Shown in pieces: positions 18,577 through 27,047 of a stretch of 36,334 nt of DNA. Under the pieces are notes generated by a model that ran no database searches, was not told the origin of the DNA, and saw only the letters and a program-made list of their open reading frames with translations. The position numbers were made by a program, and so were the translations under genes. How positions within the stretch are numbered: the stretch's first letter is position 1; each line of letters opens with the position of its first letter. The stretch is taken from positions 1 to 36,334 of the forward strand of contig CAISYQ010000145.1 of assembly GCA_903889735.1 (NCBI GenBank). The letters run 5' to 3'. The stretch is from an uncultured Methylibium sp. Lineage in GTDB: Bacteria; Pseudomonadota; Gammaproteobacteria; Burkholderiales; Burkholderiaceae_C.

Positions 18577-19641
18577 ATGTCTTTGACCCCCGCACAGAAC
18601 CAAGCGCTCGCCTGGCTGGCGATCGCCGCGATCGCTGCGCTGCTGCTGTGGCTGCTCGGGCCGGTTCTCACCCCCTTCGTCGTGGCGCTGGTGCTGGGCT
18701 ACGCCCTGCACCCTCTGGTGGACGGCCTGGCGCGGCACGGCCTGTCCCGCGGGCTGGCGGTGGCCCTGGTCGAGGTGCTGGCGCTGCTGGTGGTTCTGGC
18801 CGTGGTGCTGCTGGTCGCGCCCATTCTCGGCAAGAACCTCCCGGCGCTGCGCGACCAGATTCCCGTGCTGATGGCGCGGGTCGATGACTGGCTCAAGCCG
18901 TTGGCGGCCCAGTTCGGGATCACGCTTTCGCTGGACATCGACAGCCTGCGGGCGTTCGTGCTGACGCACCTCTCGGACGGTACGCAGGCGTGGTGGGAGA
19001 CCGCGCTCAGCTCGCTGCGCATCGGCGGCAGCTTCGTGCTCGGGCTGGTGGGCACGGTGGTGCTGCTGCCGGTGGTGCTGTTCTATGTCCTGATGGATTG
19101 GCCGCAGATCGTGGCCCGCAGCCAGTCCCTGGTGCCGCCGCGCTTGCGTCCTGCCTTCGACAGCTTCATGGCCGAGTGCGACCACATGCTCGGGCAGTAT
19201 TTCCATGGCCAGTTGATGGTGATGGGCTTGCTGGCGGTGTTCTACAGCGCGGGGCTGGCGCTGTTCGGATTCGACCTTGCGGTGCCGGTGGGTGTCTTCA
19301 CCGGGCTGGCCATCTTCATTCCCTACATCGGCTACGGTCTGGGTTGCCTGCTGGCGCTGCTGGCCGGCTTGCTGGAGTTCGGCGGCCTGCATGGGCTGGT
19401 GGCGGTGGGGGTGGTCTATGGCCTCGGGCAACTGCTCGAGAGCTTCTACTTGACACCCCGGCTGGTGGGCGAGCGCATCGGCCTGCATCCGCTGACGGTG
19501 ATCTTCGCGTTGCTGGCCTTCGGGCAGCTGTTCGGCTTCATCGGCGTGTTGGTGGCGCTGCCGGTCAGCGCGGTGGGTGTCGTGGCGTTCCGGCGCGTCA
19601 GGGCGCTCTACCTCGGCAGTGCGCTCTACGGCGGCCGCTGA
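18577..19641 (+). CDS. AI-2E family / PerM-like membrane transporter
   Basis: A 354-residue polytopic membrane protein of the AI-2 exporter (PerM/YdiK/TqsA) superfamily. Helices are visible near the N-terminus (LAIAAIAALLLWLLGPVLTP), then a long soluble stretch (about 85-150) followed by the conserved block with FYVLMDWPQIVARSQSLVP, FHGQLMVMGLLAVFYSAGLALFG and IFIPYIGYGLG, then ESFYLTPRLVGERIGLHPL near the C-terminus. The transported substrate is not known; members have been linked to autoinducer export and to Na+/H+ exchange. It sits 18 bases before hda on the same strand, a neighbour pair common in this order. Confidence 0.88.
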   Translation: MSLTPAQNQALAWLAIAAIAALLLWLLGPVLTPFVVALVLGYALHPLVDGLARHGLSRGLAVALVEVLALLVVLAVVLLVAPILGKNLPALRDQIPVLMARVDDWLKPLAAQFGITLSLDIDSLRAFVLTHLSDGTQAWWETALSSLRIGGSFVLGLVGTVVLLPVVLFYVLMDWPQIVARSQSLVPPRLRPAFDSFMAECDHMLGQYFHGQLMVMGLLAVFYSAGLALFGFDLAVPVGVFTGLAIFIPYIGYGLGCLLALLAGLLEFGGLHGLVAVGVVYGLGQLLESFYLTPRLVGERIGLHPLTVIFALLAFGQLFGFIGVLVALPVSAVGVVAFRRVRALYLGSALYGGR

Positions 19642-19659
19642 AACCGCACCGATCCCCGG

Positions 19660-20379
19660 ATGAAGCAACTCCCGCTGCGCATCGCCCCCGGCCCCGCGCC
19701 GACGCTGGCCAATTTCATGCCGGGCGCCAACGCAGCGCTGCTGTCCGCTTTGCAGGAGCGTCCGCTGCCCGCCAGTCTGTATCTGTGGGGGCCGGCGGGT
19801 GTCGGCAAGACCCACCTGCTGGCCGCATTGGCGGCGGGGGCGCGTGAGCGGGGCGAGCCGGTGGTGGCGGCCGATGCGGCCACGCCCACCCCCTGGGAAT
19901 GGCCGGAGGCCGGCGCGCTGGTCCTGATCGACGACTGCGATTCGCTGGACGCCGCCGCCCAGCACGCCGCCTTCGCGCTTTATGTCGGGGCGGCTGGCTG
20001 CCGCGCACCGGTCGTGGCGGCGGGCCGCCTGCCGCCGGTGGATCTGCCGGTGCGCGAGGACTTGCGCACCCGCCTTGGCTCCGGTTTGGTGTTCCGGGTA
20101 CAGCCGCTCGGGGATCGTGAAGCGCTCGAGGTGCTGGTCCGCGAGGCCGACCGCCGCGGCATCGCCCTGTCCGACGAGGTGACCAGCTACCTGCTGACCC
20201 GCTTCGCCCGCGACCTCGGCTCGCTCATGGGCCTGCTGGATGCGCTCGACGAGTTCTCGCTTTCGCAGAAGCGATCGGTCACGGTGCCGCTGTTGCGGCG
20301 CATGCTCTCCGAGCGGGTGTCCGACGCCAGTCTGCCGGCGCCGGCGCTCTGGGTCGCCGCGCAAGGGGAGGCGCGTTGA
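19660..20379 (+). CDS. hda: DnaA regulatory inactivator Hda
   Basis: A 239-residue AAA+ protein homologous to DnaA domain III. Hda, bound to the DNA-loaded sliding clamp, stimulates ATP hydrolysis by DnaA and so prevents re-initiation. The N-terminal MKQLPLRI holds the clamp-binding motif (QLPLRI, residues 3-8). Walker A is GPAGVGKTHLL (about 44-54); ALVLIDDCDSLD is Walker B; LRTRLGSGLVFRVQPL and LTRFARDLGSLMGLLDALDEF are the sensor and helical-lid blocks. ATG 19660 places the clamp motif at the very N-terminus. The stop overlaps the TTG start of the next gene. Confidence 0.93.
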   Translation: MKQLPLRIAPGPAPTLANFMPGANAALLSALQERPLPASLYLWGPAGVGKTHLLAALAAGARERGEPVVAADAATPTPWEWPEAGALVLIDDCDSLDAAAQHAAFALYVGAAGCRAPVVAAGRLPPVDLPVREDLRTRLGSGLVFRVQPLGDREALEVLVREADRRGIALSDEVTSYLLTRFARDLGSLMGLLDALDEFSLSQKRSVTVPLLRRMLSERVSDASLPAPALWVAAQGEAR

Positions 20380-21044
20380 GGCTCTGCCTGTTCGACCTTG
20401 ACCACACCCTGCTGCCGCTGGATTCCGACCACGCCTGGGGCGAGTTTGTCGTCACGCTCGGTTGGGCCGAAGCCGCCGCGCAGCGGGCCGAGAACGACCG
20501 GTTCTACGCGCAATACCAGGACGGCAGCCTGGACATCGCCGCCTATGTGGAGTTCGCGACCCGCGCCTGGCGCGGGCGGCCCCCCGCCGAACAGGTGGCC
20601 GCCCAGCGCCGCTTCATGGACGAGGTCATCCGGCCCGCCCTGCGCGAGTCGGCGCTGGCGCTGGTGCGGCGCCACCAAGAAGAAGACGAGCTGGTGGCGA
20701 TCGTCACCGCCACCAACGAATTTGTCACCCGCCCGATCGCCGATGCCTTCGGCGTGGAGACGCTGATCGCCATCGAGCTCGAGCGAGATGCCGAGCAGCG
20801 CGTCACCGGCCGCATCCGCGGCGTGCCCTCGTTTCGAGAGGGCAAGACGCAGCGCGTGGACCAGTGGCTGGCCGGACTCGGCCGCCATGTGCAAGACTTC
20901 GAGCGCATCACCGTCTACAGCGACTCGCCCAACGACCTGCCGTTGCTGCAGATCGCCACCCACCCGGTCGCGACCAACCCGTCGCCGGCCCTCGAGGCCA
21001 CCGCTCGCGAGCGCGGCTGGCCTCTCCTGAACCTCTTCCCATGA
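20376..21044 (+). CDS. HAD-superfamily subfamily IB phosphatase
   Basis: A 222-residue haloacid-dehalogenase-type phosphatase of the SerB-like IB subfamily. Motif I is LCLFDLDHTLLPLDSD (nucleophile Asp and acid/base Asp), motif II is IVTATNEFV (Thr), motif III includes EGKTQRVDQW (Lys) and motif IV is YSDSPNDLPLL. The substrate is unknown; histidinol-phosphate or phosphoserine are possible by analogy. The start is TTG 20376, unusual, but supported by a very strong AAGGGGAGG site and by the FDLDHT block lying at residue 6. It overlaps hda by 4 bases (TTGA) and pcnB by 4 bases (ATGA), so the three are probably translationally coupled. Confidence 0.9.
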   Translation: MRLCLFDLDHTLLPLDSDHAWGEFVVTLGWAEAAAQRAENDRFYAQYQDGSLDIAAYVEFATRAWRGRPPAEQVAAQRRFMDEVIRPALRESALALVRRHQEEDELVAIVTATNEFVTRPIADAFGVETLIAIELERDAEQRVTGRIRGVPSFREGKTQRVDQWLAGLGRHVQDFERITVYSDSPNDLPLLQIATHPVATNPSPALEATARERGWPLLNLFP

Positions 21045-22780
21045 TCAAGAAATTCATCAACCGCTTGCTGGGCAAGGACGACGCTGCCCAAACCGGCAAG
21101 CCCCGTCCCCGCAAACGCGTCGAGGTGCCCCAGACCGAGCATGGCATCGACCCGGCGCTGGTCGACGAGCGGGCGCTGAAGGTCGTCTCCACGCTCCAGG
21201 AGGCCGGCTACCAGGCCTACATCGTCGGTGGCGCGGTGCGCGACATGCTGCTGGGCCTGCGCCCCAAGGATTTCGACGTCGCCACCGACGCCACACCCGA
21301 GCAGGTCAAGGCGCTGTTCCGCCGCGCCTTCATCATCGGGCGGCGCTTTCGGATCGTGCACGTGGTGTTCGGCCGGGGTCGCGAGCACGAGGTGATCGAG
21401 GTCTCGACCTTCCGCGCCTACCTTGACGCTGCCGCTGCCGAACAGGTGGCCGGCAACGAGAAGACCAGCAAGTCCGAGCTCGCTGGCAAGAGCCATGTGG
21501 TCGATGCCACGGGCCGGGTGCTGCGCGACAACGTCTGGGGCCCCCAGGACGAGGACGCCGCGCGGCGCGACTTCACGGTCAATGCGCTGTACTACGACCC
21601 ACGCACGCAGATCGTGGTCGATTACCACGGCGGCCTGGCCGACTCCAAGAAGCGTCTCCTGCGCATGATCGGCGACCCGGTCACCCGCTACCGCGAGGAC
21701 CCGGTGCGGATCATCCGCGTGATGCGCTTTGCCGCCAAGCTCGGCTTCGAGATCGAGCCCAAGACGCGCGCTCCTCTGCGCGAATGCGCGGCGCTGCTGG
21801 AGGCGGTGCCGATCTCGCGGCTGTTCGACGAGATGATCAAGCTGTTGCAGACCGGCCACGCGCTGCAGTCGATCGAGCAACTGCGCAAGCACGGCCTGCT
21901 GGGCGGGGCGCACCCGGGCCTCTTCCCGCTGCTCGACGCCGTGATGGCCGATGCGCAGAAGAACCCGGCCCGAGAGGCCTTCATCCGCGCGGCCCTGGCC
22001 GACACCGACCGCCGGGTCGGCGAGGACAAGCCGGTCGCACCGAGCTTCCTGCTTGCCTGTCTGCTGTGGCACGAGGTGCTGGCCGGCTGGGAGCAGCGCA
22101 AGGCCCGCGGCGCGCCGCCCTTCCCGGCGCTGCAGGAGGCGGTGGATGCGGTGTTCGATGCCCGCATCGGCGACATCTCCGGCCGCGGCAAGCTGGGTGC
22201 GGACATGCGCGAGATCTGGCTGATGCAGCCGCGCTTCGAGCGCCGCACCGGCAGCGGACCGATGGGCTTGATCGAGCAGCCGCGCTTTCGGGCCGGTTTC
22301 GATTTTCTGCGCCTGCGCGCCGACACCGGTGAGGTGCCGGAGGAACTGGCCGAGTGGTGGGAGGACTTCTCGCTCGGCACCGATGAGGAGCGCGTTGCGC
22401 TGCTCGAGGAGATGCGGGCGCGGCAGCATCCGCCGCGCCGGGTGGCGGGCGGTGCGCGCGCCGAGGGGGCGACGGGCGGGACGGTCCGGCGTGTGGTCCG
22501 CGAGACCCGCGATCCCGCCTTGGCGCCGACCGCGGACTCCGCGGCCTTGGCCGGCAGGGAGGACCCATCCCCGGAGCAGGGGTCGGAGGCCGACAGCGAC
22601 AGCGACACCGACATGGACACGGCCGGGACCGAGCCCGCTGCCCGCAAACGCCGACGCCGCCGCCGCAAGCCGGCCGGTTCGGAGGCTGGTAGTGGTGCGG
22701 GCGAAGGAAGCGCCGCTGAAGGATCCGGCGGCTCCGAGGCGAGCAGCCAGACCCCGCGGCCGGACCCCGACGGCGCCTGA
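21041..22780 (+). CDS. pcnB: Poly(A) polymerase I PcnB
   Basis: A 579-residue enzyme that adds poly(A) tails to RNA 3' ends, promoting decay. The nucleotidyltransferase core has [24 protein letters not shown] (catalytic D77 and D79) and [35 protein letters not shown] is the RNA-binding neck typical of bacterial PAP. The E. coli enzyme is about 465 residues; this one has a further disordered tail (about 465-579) with an acidic run ([11 protein letters not shown]) followed by a basic run (RKRRRRRRK) and Gly/Ser repeats. Basic tails occur in PcnB of this group and probably bind RNA. Start ATG 21041 overlaps the HAD gene stop (ATGA). The longer open frame upstream lies over the HAD gene and is not used. 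Confidence 0.95.
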   Translation: MIKKFINRLLGKDDAAQTGKPRPRKRVEVPQTEHGIDPALVDERALKVVSTLQEAGYQAYIVGGAVRDMLLGLRPKDFDVATDATPEQVKALFRRAFIIGRRFRIVHVVFGRGREHEVIEVSTFRAYLDAAAAEQVAGNEKTSKSELAGKSHVVDATGRVLRDNVWGPQDEDAARRDFTVNALYYDPRTQIVVDYHGGLADSKKRLLRMIGDPVTRYREDPVRIIRVMRFAAKLGFEIEPKTRAPLRECAALLEAVPISRLFDEMIKLLQTGHALQSIEQLRKHGLLGGAHPGLFPLLDAVMADAQKNPAREAFIRAALADTDRRVGEDKPVAPSFLLACLLWHEVLAGWEQRKARGAPPFPALQEAVDAVFDARIGDISGRGKLGADMREIWLMQPRFERRTGSGPMGLIEQPRFRAGFDFLRLRADTGEVPEELAEWWEDFSLGTDEERVALLEEMRARQHPPRRVAGGARAEGATGGTVRRVVRETRDPALAPTADSAALAGREDPSPEQGSEADSDSDTDMDTAGTEPAARKRRRRRRKPAGSEAGSGAGEGSAAEGSGGSEASSQTPRPDPDGA

Positions 22781-22782
22781 GC

Positions 22783-23307
22783 ATGGGGGTGGCGCAGCGC
22801 GCCTGGATCGGCCTGGGCGCCAACCTCGGTGATGCCCTGGGCACGCTGCGCGATGCGGCCGATGCGCTGGGGCAGCTGCCGGATTCGCGGCGGGTGGCGC
22901 TGTCCTCGGTCTACCGCACGGCGCCCATCGATGCCGGTGGCCCGGACTACCTCAATGCGGTGGCCGCGATCGACACCGCGCTCGAGCCCCTGGCCTTGCT
23001 CGCCGCGCTGCAGGCCATCGAGCAGGCCCACGGCCGCGAGCGCCCCTATCGCAACGCGCCCCGCACGCTCGACCTCGACCTGCTGCTGCATGGCGAGCAG
23101 GTCCTGGACACGCCGACCCTGACCCTGCCGCACCCGCGCCTGCACGAGCGGGCCTTCGTGCTGCTGCCGCTGATCGAGGCCGATCCTTCGGCCTGCGACC
23201 CCCAGGGGCGACCTCTCGCGGATCACTTGTCGGCGGTGGCCGACCAGCGCATCGAGCGTCTTGCCTCCGAGGCCGGCTGGTCGCCAGAGCCGCTGGCGCA
23301 TCCTTGA
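22783..23307 (+). CDS. folK: Hydroxymethyldihydropteridine pyrophosphokinase FolK
   Basis: A 174-residue enzyme that transfers pyrophosphate from ATP to 6-hydroxymethyl-7,8-dihydropterin in folate synthesis. Diagnostic segments: [17 protein letters not shown] at the N-terminus, [21 protein letters not shown], and [18 protein letters not shown] with the Mg-binding [20 protein letters not shown] is also typical. The start ATG 22783 is 2 bases after the pcnB stop. It closes the hda-HAD-pcnB-folK run; a hairpin without a T-run follows. Confidence 0.96.
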   Translation: MGVAQRAWIGLGANLGDALGTLRDAADALGQLPDSRRVALSSVYRTAPIDAGGPDYLNAVAAIDTALEPLALLAALQAIEQAHGRERPYRNAPRTLDLDLLLHGEQVLDTPTLTLPHPRLHERAFVLLPLIEADPSACDPQGRPLADHLSAVADQRIERLASEAGWSPEPLAHP

Positions 23308-23343
23308 ACGCGGCCTTCACCTGCGGGTCGGCTTGAAGGCGGT

Positions 23344-23387
23344 GCCGGGCTGATCGTGGTCGGAGGATCGCCTTGCGACAGCCCGGC
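23344..23387 (+). terminator. Long inverted repeat downstream of folK, possible terminator
   Basis: GCCGGGCTG (23344-23352) pairs with CAGCCCGGC (23379-23387); an inner TCG/CGA extends the stem to 12 pairs with one bulge. No T-run follows, so a factor-independent stop is uncertain. Confidence 0.35.
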
Positions 23388-23417
23388 GGCGGCGCTGACA
23401 CGCTCGTCATCAAAGCC

Positions 23418-23435
23418 GTGACAGTAGTGTGACAA
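23418..23435 (-). promoter_or_regulatory. Pho-box-like PhoB binding site before DUF47-pit
   Basis: The minus strand reads TTGTCAC-ACTA-CTGTCAC: two 7-base direct repeats 4 bases apart, close to the PhoB consensus CTGTCAT-N4-CTGTCAT. It ends 49 bases before the DUF47 start codon. The repeat is inverted relative to the usual orientation at activated promoters, which suits a repressor role; in Sinorhizobium meliloti the equivalent orfA-pit operon is reported to be repressed by PhoB. Confidence 0.6.
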
Positions 23436-23484
23436 TCCTGCTCGAACGGTGCTGCCTGGGCGCCGCATCCGATCGGGAGCGTCC

Positions 23485-24132
23485 ATGCTGTTCGGCAAGC
23501 TGCTGCCTCAAGAGGGCAATTTTTTCGAGCTGTTCAACCAGCATGCGGGCTTCATCGTCGAGGGCGCGCGAGCCTTCACCGCGATGATCGAGAACTATGC
23601 CGACCTGCCGGAGCGCGAGCGCCTCGGCGCGGCGGTGATCGATGCCGAGCGCAAGGCCGACAAGGTCACCGCCGAGGTCAACCGCCTGCTGCACAAGACC
23701 TTCATCACGCCGCTGGACCGAGAGCAGATCCACGGCCTGATCAACGCGATGGACGACATCCTCGATCTGCTGCAGGACACCACCGAGACCATGAGTCTCT
23801 ACGACGTGCGCCGCATGACCGAGGAGACGCTGGCACTCGGCCACCTGAGCGCGCGCTGCTGTGAGCGGGTGCAGCACGCCGTCTCGCTGCTGCCCAAGCT
23901 CAAGGACGCCAGCGTGGTCGAGGCCGCGGTCAAGACCTGCGAGGAGATTGATCACCTCGAGAGCGATGCCGACCGCGTGATGCGTTCGGCCATGAGCCAG
24001 CTGTTCCGCAACGAGCCCGATGTGCGCGAGCTCATCAAGCTCAAGGCCATCTACGAGATGCTGGAGTCCATCACCGACCGCTGCGAGGATGTCGCCAACC
24101 TCATCGAGGGCATCGTCCTCGAGAACTCCTGA
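23485..24132 (+). CDS. DUF47 / PhoU-like protein paired with Pit
   Basis: A 215-residue all-helical protein of the DUF47 family (TIGR00153; OrfA in Sinorhizobium, YkaA in other bacteria), related to PhoU. Regions such as MLFGKLLPQEGNFFELFNQH, ADKVTAEVNRLLHKTFITPLDREQIHGLINAMDDILD and the acidic stretch EEIDHLESDADRVMRSAM fit the PhoU-type metal-binding helices. It is thought to control the partner Pit transporter. The start ATG 23485 (GGGAG site, conserved MLFGK) is preferred over an upstream in-frame TTG or similar codon. Pit follows 16 bases later, so the pair is one operon. A Pho-box-like repeat lies just upstream. Confidence 0.9.
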   Translation: MLFGKLLPQEGNFFELFNQHAGFIVEGARAFTAMIENYADLPERERLGAAVIDAERKADKVTAEVNRLLHKTFITPLDREQIHGLINAMDDILDLLQDTTETMSLYDVRRMTEETLALGHLSARCCERVQHAVSLLPKLKDASVVEAAVKTCEEIDHLESDADRVMRSAMSQLFRNEPDVRELIKLKAIYEMLESITDRCEDVANLIEGIVLENS

Positions 24133-24148
24133 CGCTCCGGCGCTGACC

Positions 24149-25159
24149 ATGGCGTCGGTCGAGATCGGCTTCTGGGTGGTTGCGGGCCTCGTGCTCCTGG
24201 CGATCGTGTTCGACTTCATGAACGGCTTCCACGACGCGGCCAACTCCATCGCCACCGTCGTCTCCACCGGCGTGCTCAAGCCTCAGCAGGCGGTGTTGTT
24301 CGCGGCTTTCTTCAATTTCGTCGCGATCTTTGTGTTCCACCTGTCGGTGGCGGCCACCGTGGGCAAGGGCATCGTGCAGCCCGGCGTGGTGGATCCCCAT
24401 GTGGTGTTCGGCGCGCTGGTGGGGGCCGTGTCCTGGAACCTGATCACCTGGTACTACGGCATCCCTTCGTCGAGCTCGCACGCGCTGATCGGCGGGCTGG
24501 TGGGCGCGGTGCTGGCCAAGGCCGGCCCGGGTGCGTTGGTGGCCGCCGGGGTGGGCAAGACGGTGGCCTTCATCGTCGTGTCACCGGTGCTGGGCTTTCT
24601 GCTCGGCTCGCTCATGATGCTGCTGGTGGCCTGGACGCTGCGCGGCAAGACACCGCTGCGGGTCGACCGGTGGTTTCGCCGCGGGCAGCTGTTCTCGGCC
24701 GCGCTCTACAGCCTGGGCCATGGCGGCAACGACGCGCAGAAGACCATCGGCATCATCTGGCTGCTGCTGATCGCCTCGGGCTATGTCAGCGCGGCCGACA
24801 AGATGCCGCCCTGGTGGGTGATCTGGTCCTGCTACATCGCCATCGCGATGGGCACGATGTTCGGCGGCTGGCGCATCGTCAAGACCATGGGTCAGCGGAT
24901 CACCAAGCTCAAGCCGGTGGGGGGGTTCTGCGCCGAGACGGGCGGGGCGATCACGCTCTTCATGGCCAGCAGCCTGGGCATCCCGGTCTCGACCACCCAC
25001 ACCATCACCGGCGCCATCGTCGGTGTCGGCTCCACGCAGCGGATGTCGGGGGTGCGCTGGGGGGTGGCCGGCACCATCGTCTGGGCCTGGGTTTTCACGA
25101 TCCCGGCCTCGGCGCTGATCGCGGCGCTCTTCTACGGGCTGAGCCTCTGGGCGTTCTGA
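24149..25159 (+). CDS. pit: Low-affinity inorganic phosphate transporter, PiT family
   Basis: A 336-residue integral membrane protein, a PiT-family metal-phosphate/H+ symporter with about 10 helices. The two PiT signatures are present: FDFMNGFHDAANSIATVVSTGVL near the N-terminus and SLGHGGNDAQKTIGIIWLLL in the middle; PVSTTHTITGAIVGVGS follows in the C-terminal repeat. No hydrophilic central loop insertion is seen, in line with the shorter bacterial Pit group. Start ATG 24149 has no clear Shine-Dalgarno, and probably relies on coupling to the DUF47 gene upstream. It is convergent with the MxaD-like gene across a large inverted repeat. Confidence 0.95.
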   Translation: MASVEIGFWVVAGLVLLAIVFDFMNGFHDAANSIATVVSTGVLKPQQAVLFAAFFNFVAIFVFHLSVAATVGKGIVQPGVVDPHVVFGALVGAVSWNLITWYYGIPSSSSHALIGGLVGAVLAKAGPGALVAAGVGKTVAFIVVSPVLGFLLGSLMMLLVAWTLRGKTPLRVDRWFRRGQLFSAALYSLGHGGNDAQKTIGIIWLLLIASGYVSAADKMPPWWVIWSCYIAIAMGTMFGGWRIVKTMGQRITKLKPVGGFCAETGGAITLFMASSLGIPVSTTHTITGAIVGVGSTQRMSGVRWGVAGTIVWAWVFTIPASALIAALFYGLSLWAF

Positions 25160-25227
25160 GGACCTCCCGGTCCGGACGGGCTCGCAATGCCGCCGGTCGG
25201 CGCCGGGGTGATCAAGTTCACTGGGCT

Positions 25228-25265
25228 GCCCCGGCCTGTTCGGGTGAGCATCCCCAGGCCGGGGC
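25228..25265. terminator. Perfect 11-base inverted repeat between pit and the MxaD-like gene
   Basis: GCCCCGGCCTG (25228-25238) pairs with CAGGCCGGGGC (25255-25265), and the loop itself can pair GGG with CCC. It lies between two convergent genes, so it could stop transcription from both sides. No T-run on either strand. Confidence 0.45.
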
Positions 25266-25283
25266 CGAGCCCTCAGGCACAGG

Positions 25284-25808
25284 TCACTTCTTCTCGACCA
25301 GTTTCTTCAGATTCGCCAGGCCGGCCTGGTAGGCGCCGGTCACGGCCTTGACAGCCGCCTCGTCGTTCTGGTCGGGCGGCGGGTCGTTGTTCGGAAAGCC
25401 CCGGTAGAAGGCGCCGCGCCACTCGACGGTGGACTTGGCGCCGTCGCCGCTGACGCTGATCGTCGAGGTGTAGTTGGTGGCGGGCAGCGCGCCGCCGTCC
25501 TTGGCGCGGTAGCTGTAGCTGCGGCCGGCGGCGTTGTAGCGCTCCAGGGTCTCGATCACCGAGCCGGCGCCCTTGATCTTGACCTCGCGCACGGAGCCCT
25601 CGGTGTTGCCCTTGTCGGCGGCGCTGGACTCGATGGCCGGATGCCATTGGGCGAGCCCGTCGAAATCCTTGATCACCGCCCAGACGGCATCGGCCGGGGC
25701 ATCGATGGTGATCTTCTCCACCACCTTCTGGCGGGTCGGGCCGTGGGCCAGCGCGGGGCCGGCGGTAAAGCTGAGCAGCGCCAGGGCGGCGAGCCATCGT
25801 GAGAGCAT
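25284..25808 (-). CDS. MxaD-like periplasmic SRPBCC protein
   Basis: A 174-residue protein with a signal peptide (about 1-21, ending GPALA before HGPTRQ), so periplasmic. The mature part is a START/SRPBCC fold: ITIDAPADAVWAVIKDFDGLAQWHPAIESS and YSYRAKDGGALPATNYTSTI, ending AFYRGFPNNDPPP. This pattern, including AHGP at the mature end, is close to MxaD of methylotrophs, which assists methanol dehydrogenase with its cytochrome. No dehydrogenase gene is in this window, so the link is inference. An overlapping frame 11 bases away also looks open but has no such signals. ATG 25808 gives a clean signal peptide. Next upstream is a beta-propeller gene 72 bases away. Confidence 0.82.
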   Translation of the reverse strand: MLSRWLAALALLSFTAGPALAHGPTRQKVVEKITIDAPADAVWAVIKDFDGLAQWHPAIESSAADKGNTEGSVREVKIKGAGSVIETLERYNAAGRSYSYRAKDGGALPATNYTSTISVSGDGAKSTVEWRGAFYRGFPNNDPPPDQNDEAAVKAVTGAYQAGLANLKKLVEKK

Positions 25809-25880
25809 CGGATCGTCTCCAAGTGAAGGGGTTGTGGGGTGAGGGCGGAGCGGGGTGGGTCCTGCCTACTGCCGAGAGGT

Positions 25881-26885
25881 CTAGGGCGCCGCGGGATCAC
25901 CGACGAAGGCGCCAAAGCCGCGTGGGTTGCGGCCGAGGCCGACCTCCCGCAGACGTCGGCCGGTCGTGGCCTCGAGCTCGATGAGATTCTCGTCCATCCA
26001 GTTCACCACCCAGACCCGGTCGCCCTTTGAGGCCACGCCCTCGGGGTAGCCGAAACCGGTGAGCGTTTGGAGGACTTGGAGCGTGTCGGGATCGATCACC
26101 GTGACCGTGTCGTCCCGCTGGTTGGTGACATAGAGCCGGCTGCCGGCCGCCGCCAGCGCGGCCCCGTAGGGCGCTTTGCCGACCCCGACCCGGCCGAGCA
26201 GCCGGGGCGTGGCGGGATCCCGGACGTCGAGCACCGAGACGTCGTCGCTGTAGACGTTGAGCACGTAGAGGCGCTGCCGCGGGCCGTCGAAGAGCAGCGC
26301 GAAGGGGTGCTCGCCCACAGGGAAGCGCGAGCGCACCGTGGCGCTGGCGACATCCACCGCCGCCACATGGTTGTCATCGCGCTCGGCCACCCACACGGTC
26401 GCGCCGTCGGACCCGACCGCCACACCGGCCGGCGCCTTGCCCAGGGGCACGCGCAGGACCTGGCGGTGGCTGGCGGTGTCGAAGCCGAGCAGCTGCTGAC
26501 CGAACCAGTCGGCCACGTAGACGCGCCGACCGTCCGGCGAGGCGTCCAGGCCGACGGCGCCCTGGCCGGCCGGCAAGGTGGCCAGGGCCTGACCCGTCTT
26601 CATGTCGATCACCGTCAGGGCATTGGCGTCGGGCGCGGTGACACACACCGTGCCGGCCCGGGGCACCGCCACCACGCCGGCGGGTGACTTGGCCACCGGG
26701 ATTGTCGCTGTCACCGCGTGGGAGGCGAGATCGACCACGCTGACGCTGTGGTCGCCCTGGTTGGTGATCCAGCCCTGCGGCGCGGCGGGGGCCTGGCCGC
26801 ACGACAGGGCCCCAGCCATCAGGAGCGTGGCCCACCAGACCGGCCGGACCGGACGGAAGGAGCAGGGGCTGGTGGGGTGTTTCAT
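25881..26885 (-). CDS. YncE-like YVTN beta-propeller protein (periplasmic)
   Basis: A 334-residue protein with an N-terminal signal (hydrophobic WWATLLMAGALSCG; likely cleavage near APAAPQG) followed by about seven repeats of roughly 42 residues in the YVTN/NHL style, e.g. VSVVDLASHAVTATIPV, VYVADWFGQQLLGFDT, LYVLNVYSDDVSVLDV and LYVTNQRDDTVTVIDP, forming a beta-propeller. Such proteins occur beside PQQ-dependent dehydrogenase genes, among other places; the exact role is unknown. A lipobox-like ALSC is present but not a clean match. It is on the same strand as the MxaD-like gene downstream and the kinase/regulator pair upstream, separated from the kinase by 160 bases that contain a 10-base tandem repeat. 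Confidence 0.85.
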   Translation of the reverse strand: MKHPTSPCSFRPVRPVWWATLLMAGALSCGQAPAAPQGWITNQGDHSVSVVDLASHAVTATIPVAKSPAGVVAVPRAGTVCVTAPDANALTVIDMKTGQALATLPAGQGAVGLDASPDGRRVYVADWFGQQLLGFDTASHRQVLRVPLGKAPAGVAVGSDGATVWVAERDDNHVAAVDVASATVRSRFPVGEHPFALLFDGPRQRLYVLNVYSDDVSVLDVRDPATPRLLGRVGVGKAPYGAALAAAGSRLYVTNQRDDTVTVIDPDTLQVLQTLTGFGYPEGVASKGDRVWVVNWMDENLIELEATTGRRLREVGLGRNPRGFGAFVGDPAAP

Positions 26886-26997
26886 GAAGCGGGCTCGGTG
26901 GGGGCTGCGGACCTGGATGTTGCCCGAAGCCGCAGGCCGCTGCAGCCGGCCGGCCGGGGCGCCTTGGTCGCTGGCGACTCAGCGGCTTGGCGCCGCT

Positions 26998-27047
26998 TAC
27001 CGCCATCTACCGCCATCTACCGGCGTTTGCCGGCGTTTGCCGCCGCT
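26998..27047. repeat. Five-copy 10-base tandem repeat
   Basis: Units: TACCGCCATC, TACCGCCATC, TACCGGCGTT, TGCCGGCGTT, TGCCGCCGCT. The first two are identical, the third and fourth differ at one base, so the array looks like a drifting slippage product. Its last two bases fall in the stop codon of the histidine kinase gene, so the array is the immediate 3' flank of that gene. The 10-base period is about one DNA helix turn. Confidence 0.8.

Noticed and set aside
25273-25797. A second minus-strand frame almost fully overlapping the MxaD-like gene
   Set aside because: It is Arg-rich low-complexity without signal peptide or motifs, whereas the neighbouring frame encodes a clean SRPBCC protein with a signal peptide.
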